64,000 bases of DNA from Oscarella lobularis (taxonomy: Eukaryota > Porifera > Homoscleromorpha > Homosclerophorida > Oscarellidae), in NCBI RefSeq assembly GCF_947507565.1, contig NC_089182.1, positions 2,294,001 to 2,358,000 of the forward strand. Reading direction: 5' to 3'. The notes beneath the pieces are model-generated. The model saw only the letters and a list, made by a program, of their open reading frames with translations. It searched no databases and was not told where the DNA came from. The position numbers and the translations under genes were made by a program. Positions 58,134 through 64,000 of the stretch are shown here, in pieces (positions within the stretch are counted from its first letter, which is position 1; every line of letters begins with the position of its first letter).

Positions 58134-59100
58134 CAGGCCACCGCTATGTGAGACATATGACGGACCACCGTGCAGTTTCCCGTTTATGTACAAAGGTCAA
58201 CGCTACACTACTTGCACAAAAGTAGACTCTCCCAATTATGCTTGGTGTTCAACTGGGAATGCAGCTGATCTCAGCATCACCTCTTGGGACTACTGCATTA
58301 ATCCCCAGGCCGAGGCCTGTTCGCGCCAGGACTCAACGCCACCTCCTGTTGCACCCACCAATGGAAGCAATTTTGACTCAACGCCACCTCCTGTTGCACC
58401 CACCGATGGAAGCAATTTTAGGGCTGGAAATCCTGGAAGTGCTGGCACCACTAGAAGGCCGGGGAGCGAAAGTGCTGGAGGTATCAATACCACCGAGCAG
58501 TGTCCGACAGACGGTGGATTGCCATGCGTCTTTCCGTTTACGTACCTTGGTCAACTGTACACTACTTGCACACAAGTAGGCTCTCCCTATCCCAATTATG
58601 CTTGGTGTTCAACTGGGAATGCAGCTGATCTCAGCATCACCTCTTGGGACTACTGCATTAATCCCCAGGCCGAGGCCTGTTCGCGCCAGGACTCAACGCC
58701 ACCTCCTGTTGCACCCACCAATGGAAGCAATTTTAGTGCTGGAAGTGCTGGAAGCGCTGAGGATGCAGAAAGTTCTGAGAGTGCTGAGAGCGCTGAGGGT
58801 TCTGGGAGCGCTGGCAGCGCTGAGGGTGCTAAAAAGCCTGGAAGCGGAAACGCTGGAGGTATCAGCACCACCAGCACCACCACCAAATCAAAGCAGTGTC
58901 CGACATTCAGTGGATTGCCATGCGTCTTTCCGTTTACGTACAAGAACCACCTGTACACTAATTGCACGAGAGAACACAATGGATTCTCCAATTTACCTTG
59001 GTGTGCAACAGCTACATTAAATCTTGTTGTCACCTCTTGGTGCTACTGCAGTGAACCCCAGGCCGAAGCATGTTCGCGTCAGGACTTAATTCGTCTCTGA
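58057..59100 (+). CDS. Secreted protein with three fibronectin type II domains
   Basis: Intronless 347-residue secreted protein. The signal peptide is MLCYSVSFIVFICVSLCAFV, ending before QGAPTTRPP. Three FN2 modules are seen: CSFPFMYKGQRYTTC/WCSTG/SWDYC (residues ~35-80), CVFPFTYLGQLYTTC/WCSTG/SWDYC (~160-205) and CVFPFTYKNHLYTNC/WCATA/SWCYC (~290-335). The four FN2 cysteines and the aromatic core are kept. Linkers are Ser/Gly/Ala/Glu repeats (GSAGSAE-like) with PPPVAPTNGSN, probably glycosylated. FN2 modules bind collagen, gelatin or glycans in other animals; the ligand here is unknown. The first and second modules share long identical DNA, indicating recent internal duplication. Confidence 0.9.
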   Translation: MLCYSVSFIVFICVSLCAFVQGAPTTRPPLCETYDGPPCSFPFMYKGQRYTTCTKVDSPNYAWCSTGNAADLSITSWDYCINPQAEACSRQDSTPPPVAPTNGSNFDSTPPPVAPTDGSNFRAGNPGSAGTTRRPGSESAGGINTTEQCPTDGGLPCVFPFTYLGQLYTTCTQVGSPYPNYAWCSTGNAADLSITSWDYCINPQAEACSRQDSTPPPVAPTNGSNFSAGSAGSAEDAESSESAESAEGSGSAGSAEGAKKPGSGNAGGISTTSTTTKSKQCPTFSGLPCVFPFTYKNHLYTNCTREHNGFSNLPWCATATLNLVVTSWCYCSEPQAEACSRQDLIRL

Positions 59101-59548
59101 GTAACACGATTATATACCATGACGTGCCTGCGATTCTTTTCTTTTCTTTGTGCAACCGTTCCATGTCTGTCAATAAAATCCTCGAAGAACTACTGGATAT
59201 ACCGTGCAAGAGCGCACGAAGTGTCTCGGAGCCTGGTGGCAACGTATACATCTAGGCGGACAATAGAATCAATCGCGGTTTACCAATGACGTCCTTCTGC
59301 TAACCGAGGTACGCGCAACAAGCAGAGCAACACGCGTGGGTCGCTTCCGATCTATCATAGGTCGTGTACTGAATAGCAAAAGCTGTCTGGTTTAGCTTCC
59401 ACGTTCTCCCTCTGTTGCGTGGGCTTGTCTACACGTCCGGAAACTTCGGTTCTCCCATTGACGTCACTAATGAATGCAGAAATCACAGTGAAATGCAGCC
59501 ACAGTCTTTGGCCAGCGACATTTGGAATTGTCAAGCACTGTCGAGAAG

Positions 59549-60836
59549 ATGCTCCGCCATTTCGTCAGTTTTATTTGTGTGTCTCTGTGTGCATTTGTAC
59601 TGGGCGCCCCGACCACCAGGCCACCGCTATGTCAGACACACGGTGGATCACCGTGCAAATTCCCGTTCATATACAAAGGTCAACGCTACACTACTTGCAA
59701 AACAGAAGATTCTCCCGAGAATGCTTGGTGTGCAACGGTGACCGGATCAGATCTCACCATGACCTCTTGGCACTACTGCACTAATCCCACATGTTCGCGT
59801 CACCTCCTGCTGCACCCCCCAATGGAACCAATTTCAGTACAGTCAACGCCCAGATGGCCAGACGATGTACGACAACTGAATATGGAGTACCGTGCAGGTT
59901 CCCGTTCGAGTATTACGGAATCACATATCATGAATGCACGACCGTCGACTATGGTGACACTCTGTGGTGTGCAACCGGCAACGATCCCTCATACACTATG
60001 GTATACGTCAGTGTGACGATACCTCTACCATAGATACTACCTCCACCACTCCGAGTGCTTCCACTCCGAGTGCTTCCACCACTCCGAGTGCTTCCAGCAC
60101 CAAATCAACGCAGTGTCTGACATACGATGGATTTCCATGCGTCTTTCCGTTTACGTACAAGGGAAAAGTGTACACTAATTGTACAAGAGAAGATACAACC
60201 AACTTTTTTTGGTGCGCAACAGCTATCACGTCAGATCATCTTGTCAACTCTTGGGGTTATTGCCTTGAACCTCAGTTCGAGGCATGCTCGGGTCGGGTCT
60301 CAACACCATCTCCTGCTGCACCCAGCAACGCCCAGATGGCCAAACGGTGTACGACAACTACGTCTGGAATGCCGTGCAGATTTCCGTTGGTGTATCATGG
60401 AATCACGTATGATGAATGCACGACTGTCGACTATGGTGGGACTCTGTGGTGTGCAACCGGCGACAATCCCAACATTAACTATGGTATATGCCAGTGTGAT
60501 GATACCTCCACCATAATAGATACTACCTCCACTCCGAGTGCTTCCAGCATCGGATCAACGCAGTGTCTGACATACGATGGATTGCCATGCGTCTTTCCGT
60601 TTACGTACAAGGGTCAAGTGTACACTAATTGTACGAGAGAAGATACAGGCAGCTTGTTTTGGTGCGCAACAGCTGTGTCAGGTCCTCTTGTCACCTCTTG
60701 GGGCTACTGCAGTGAACCCGAGGACGAGGCATGCTCAAAAGGTCAAATCTCTCTGCCGCAGGACGCAAGCGGGATCAGGTTTTCCAACTCCACCTTTTTC
60801 CATTGGGGCAGGTTCCGTTCTGGCGATGCGGACTGA
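59549..60836 (+). pseudogene. FN2-domain secreted protein gene with two frameshifts
   Basis: Paralogue of the gene at 58057. The signal peptide starts at ATG 59549 (MLRHFVSFICVSLCAFVLG) and the first FN2 module is intact (CKFPFIYKGQRYTTC, WHYC). After TGTTCGCG (about 59798) 13 bases present in the paralogue are missing, shifting the frame. A second shift near 59995 (TACACTATGGTATACG) also replaces a conserved Cys by Arg. The remaining sequence has four more FN2-like modules, alternating a full type (CVFPFTYKGKVYTNC) and a short type (CRFPLVYHGITYDEC ... CQCDD), and ends TGA 60834-60836. It is either a pseudogene or an assembly error; neither shift is at a convincing splice pair. Confidence 0.7.
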
Positions 60837-61063
60837 ACTCCTTCCTGAATAACACGATGATGCTTTTCTTGAGATGCTTTTTTTGTACTGTATGTATGCA
60901 CAGCGTAGTTCGTCAATAACTAGATAATGATGGCCTTTCGCGAGCCATCATGGGATCCCCGAACACCCTCAGAACATTTTTATTACTCTAATTTCAGTAA
61001 AGCCTATTTGCATACTTTGCATCGCAATGCCTAACCAACGTGAGTTGGCATGCTTTATTTTCC

Positions 61064-61890
61064 GTCGAAATTTTCTTTTGCACTGACTAATAAGCAGATA
61101 TAGTATCATATCGAAGAGTGTTATGTTTGGACGTCCTGGCAATGGGAAAACGTCGCTGCCATGCGAGGCAACTGAAGAGCCGTCTCGTCGGATTCACTTC
61201 ACCGCGGTGAGGTTACAGTACAGTACTTTGAGTGCTAGCTAACCTTATTCTGTATGGTCAACGGACTCGGGAGCAAAAGGGATCCCTATTCGGTCAGCCC
61301 GTGAAATATCGATGTTACACCCAAGCGGCTTCCCGCATTCATGACAAGCCAAGCCGGAGACAGCCAATAGCGTCAAGGAACCATTGTTAGTTAGTATCCA
61401 TCGCATCCTACCGTGACGCTTCCTCGTTACATAATAATCGGCCTTCAATGATTACTACGACGTCGTATCTCTTCAATTAGCAGCCAAACCAATCGCAAGA
61501 CGGAATCCCTTCGACGCTTCGTTTACTTAGTCCTGTGGCTTCAGTGCAAAGCGACGTTTAAATCTAGCCAGGCAATACGATCGGAAGCCATCCATGCTGT
61601 TGCTTTGCGTGTTGTGCGTACCTTGGTTAGCAGAAAGACGTCACAGGTACCTGTGGTCTATTATTTAATTACTTTAGCTTCCGCGGGCTTATCTAAACGC
61701 TGGAAATGTCGGTTCTCTCATCGAGGGCACTAGGACTTCCCGACCTCAATTCCTACTAAACTATAAATGCAGTCACAGTCTTCGGCCCGCGTCATTCTGT
61801 CGAGAAGATGCTCTGCTATTCTGTCAGTTTTATTGTTTTTATTTGTGTGCCGCTGTGTGCATTTGTACAGGGCGCCCCGACCACCAGGCC
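61064..61890. repeat. Duplicated 5'-flanking segment, copy 2
   Basis: This segment pairs with 57318-58133. It differs by small indels (for example an added ATGTTACACC at about 61312), and an insertion TTCTCTCATCGAGGGCAC at about 61712. Confidence 0.88.
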
Positions 61891-64000
61891 ATCGCTAGAG
61901 TCCCGTATCTAGTTTCGAACACATCAACATTGGAACAAGCGATTTACCCTTTAGAACGGACTACCGTCAAAACACTTAAAGGCAAAAATGTGGCGAAATA
62001 ACTCGAGAAACTCGCTGTAAAGTTGCAGCTTGTTTCGTTGCGTTTTAGAGGAGTAAGCGAAGTTAGAAGAGGGAGGAGTCACGTCATCTGTCTTTCGAAC
62101 ACGCCCATGCGCTTTGGAACAGGCTCTCTAACTCCGTCACCTCTTATCGCACAGAGACGTCCTATATACCGTTTGAAAGCCTAAAGCCTCTTCTATCTCG
62201 CTAAATTTATGCGATTGTCGGAGATTGCATTCTCGCTGAGATATCGCCGATTGAGTAAGGAAGGGTAGCGTGCTCTAGATTGGAACACAAGTTTTGTACA
62301 GCGACTAGTGCCTACGCATTCAAACGCAGCCAACTCGTTCACACAGTCTTCTTTCATCATTTTCGCTAGGAGTACGCCGCAATTAGATCGTTTTGTAGCC
62401 ATCAAGTACAAAAATGGGAGGACCATTTTCTGGACGTATGGTCTTTAGCCATTCAGCCTCCTTTGTTCGAGTACGTACCACCACGGATTGTAGAGGAGGC
62501 CACGATGAATCTGTTGAGCAGACCCAAACATGTCGCTTAGAGGCCGAATAGTTCGACCAATTAACGGGCATATATAGATCGACCACGGATTGTAGAGGCC
62601 GATCCGCAACGTTCTTGGCGGCTAGCAGTGATGGACGAACGTCAACGTATTGGCAGTGGAACCCACACGGCTTGCAGAAGGCGATCGATGAGCTCGAGAG
62701 CTAGAGCTACCGTGTGGGTACGGTGCTCGTGAGTGGGGACCACCAACCACTCTAGGGTATTCCCCACTCACGAGCAACCACACGGTAGCTAGGAGCGTTT
62801 TCTCTCTCGAGCTCATCGATCGCCTTCTGCAAGCCGTGTGGGTTCCACTGCCGATGCGTTGACGTTCGTCCATCACTGCTAGCCGCCAAGAACGTTGCGG
62901 ATCGGCTCGCAATGCCCGTCGGTCGAATTATTCGGCCTCGAAGCGACAGTTTGGATCTGCTCGACGGATTCATCGGGGTACGTACTGGAACAAAGTAGGC
63001 TGAATGGCTAAAGACCATACGTCCAGAAAATGGTCCTCCCGTTTTTGTACTTGATGGCTACAAAACGATCTAATCGCGGCGTACTCCTAGCGAAAATGAT
63101 GAAAGAAGACTGTGTGAACGAGTTGGCTGCGTTTGAATGCGTAGGCACTAGTCGCTGCCAGTCGCTGTACAAAACTTGTGTTCCAATCTAGAGCACGCTA
63201 CCCTTCCTTACTCAATCGGCGATATCTCAGCGAGAATGCAATCTCCGACAATCGCATAAATTTAGCGAGATAGAAGAGGCTTTAGGCTTTCAAACGGTAT
63301 ATAGGACGTCTCTGTGCGATAAGAGGTGACGGAGTTAGAGAGCCTGTTCCAAAGCGCATGGGCGTGTTCGAAAGACAGATGACGTGACTCCTCCCTCTTC
63401 TAACTTCGCTTACTCCTCTAAAACGCAACGAAACAAGCTGCAACTTTACAGCGAGTTTCTCGAGTTATTTCGCCACATTTTTGCCTTTAAGTGTTTTGAC
63501 GGTAGTCCGTTCTAAAGGGTAAACCGCTTGTTCCAATGTTGATGTGTTCGAAACTAGATACGGGACTCTATGTCAGACGCATGACGGACCACCGTGCAGT
63601 TTCCCGTTTACGTACAATGGTCAACGCTACACTGCTTGCACCGAAGAAGATTCTCCCAATTATGCTTGGTGCGCAACGGGGACTACAGCAGATCTCGCCG
63701 TCATCTCTTGGGACTACTGCATTAATCCCACATGTTCGCTTCAGGAGTCGACGCCACCTCCTGCTGCACCCACCAAATTGAATGGAAGCAATTTCAGTAC
63801 AGTCAACGCCAAACGGTGTACGACAACTACGTCTGGAATACCGTGCAGATTTCCGTTTGTGTATGTTGGAATCACGTATGATGAATGCACGACCGTCGAC
63901 TTTGGTGGGACTCCGTGGTGTGCAACCGGCGACAATCCTCACATAAACTTTGGCGTATGTCAGTGTGACGGTGCAAATACCTCCGCTACTCCGAACGCTC
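61808..64000 (+). pseudogene. Third FN2-domain gene, split by a foldback element and running off the window
   Basis: The signal-peptide exon starts ATG 61808 (MLCYSVSFIVFICV) and breaks at 61896 inside the codons after APTTRPS. Coding sequence resumes at 63571 with the matching next codons (CSFPFTYNGQRYTAC, WCATG, SWDYC). A short-type module (CRFPFVYVGITYDEC, WCATG, CQCDG) follows up to the window edge. Frames on both sides remain open, so the gene was probably intact before the insertion. Confidence 0.8.
61898..63568. mobile_element. Foldback (long inverted repeat) element with TA target duplication
   Basis: The 1671-bp insert is one large palindrome. The ends GAGTCCCGTATCTAG and CTAGATACGGGACTC match, and complementarity continues almost to the centre near 62735, with some indels in the inner third. 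It is flanked by TA on both sides, and the uninterrupted paralogue shows a single CGCTATGTCAG at the same place. TA duplication is the mark of Tc1/mariner/pogo transposition. Short coding remnants fit a pogo/Tigger-like transposase: an HTH-like WNPHGLQKAIDELERENAP (about 62760-62850, minus) and EWLKTIRPENGPP with FVLDGYKT (about 63000-63075, plus). Those remnants are degenerate. Confidence 0.88.

Overview
The window is eukaryotic and almost certainly from an animal with a compact, gene-dense genome. Genes carry many very short introns (often 45-70 bp, GT-AG and occasionally GC-AG). Neighbours are tightly packed, often head-to-head or tail-to-tail with only 28-120 bp between them. A receptor tyrosine phosphatase with fibronectin III repeats, a Disabled-type PTB adaptor, FN2-domain secreted proteins and a RABEPK/CHERP/RCL1/CMTR1 housekeeping set point to Metazoa. 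The 2'-5'-oligoadenylate-synthetase-like gene and the short introns fit a sponge (homoscleromorph-like), but this taxonomic call is inference.

Layout. 1-5.1 kb: 3' part of a receptor-type protein tyrosine phosphatase. 5.4-8.4 kb: Disabled-like endocytic adaptor. 8.75-9.86 kb: SLC35A-type nucleotide-sugar transporter. 10.0-13.75 kb: CMTR1 cap methyltransferase. 13.9-15.2 kb: an intronless SDR dehydrogenase divergent from NDUFA7. 15.3-19.2 kb: ASNSD1 divergent from GET3/ASNA1. 19.4-20.2 kb: a second intronless SDR. 20.35-21.7 kb: OAS-like nucleotidyltransferase. 21.8-23.6 kb: ZNG1/CBWD GTPase, divergent from kynureninase (23.7-25.35 kb). 25.4-28.3 kb: CHERP, divergent from RABEPK (28.3-29.6 kb). 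29.6-31.2 kb: RCL1.

31.2-45 kb is a gene-poor island. It holds a weak spliced-transcript candidate, a 66-bp AT-rich tandem repeat, a purine-rich tract, and a pair of long hairpins whose stems differ by compensating changes. It also holds a 7.2-kb satellite complex in which a ~49-bp satellite (A) and a 21/24-bp-unit satellite (B) alternate A-B-A-B-A.

45.3-57.3 kb is gene-dense again: a secreted GH32 fructosidase/invertase-like enzyme with an inserted PAN/apple-like module, a ZIP zinc transporter, ALAD, ALG14, C1D, and a BIRC6-type ubiquitin-conjugating enzyme. 57.3-64 kb is a tandem family of secreted FN2-domain genes. One copy is intact, one carries frameshifts, and one is split by a 1.67-kb foldback element flanked by TA duplications.

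The most notable items are the GH32-PAN gene, the covarying twin hairpins, the foldback element inside the FN2 paralogue, the OAS-like gene, the alternating satellite complex and the short BIRC6-like E2. Exon boundaries were read by eye from splice consensus plus family conservation; spans are reliable to the stated start and stop codons, individual introns less so.
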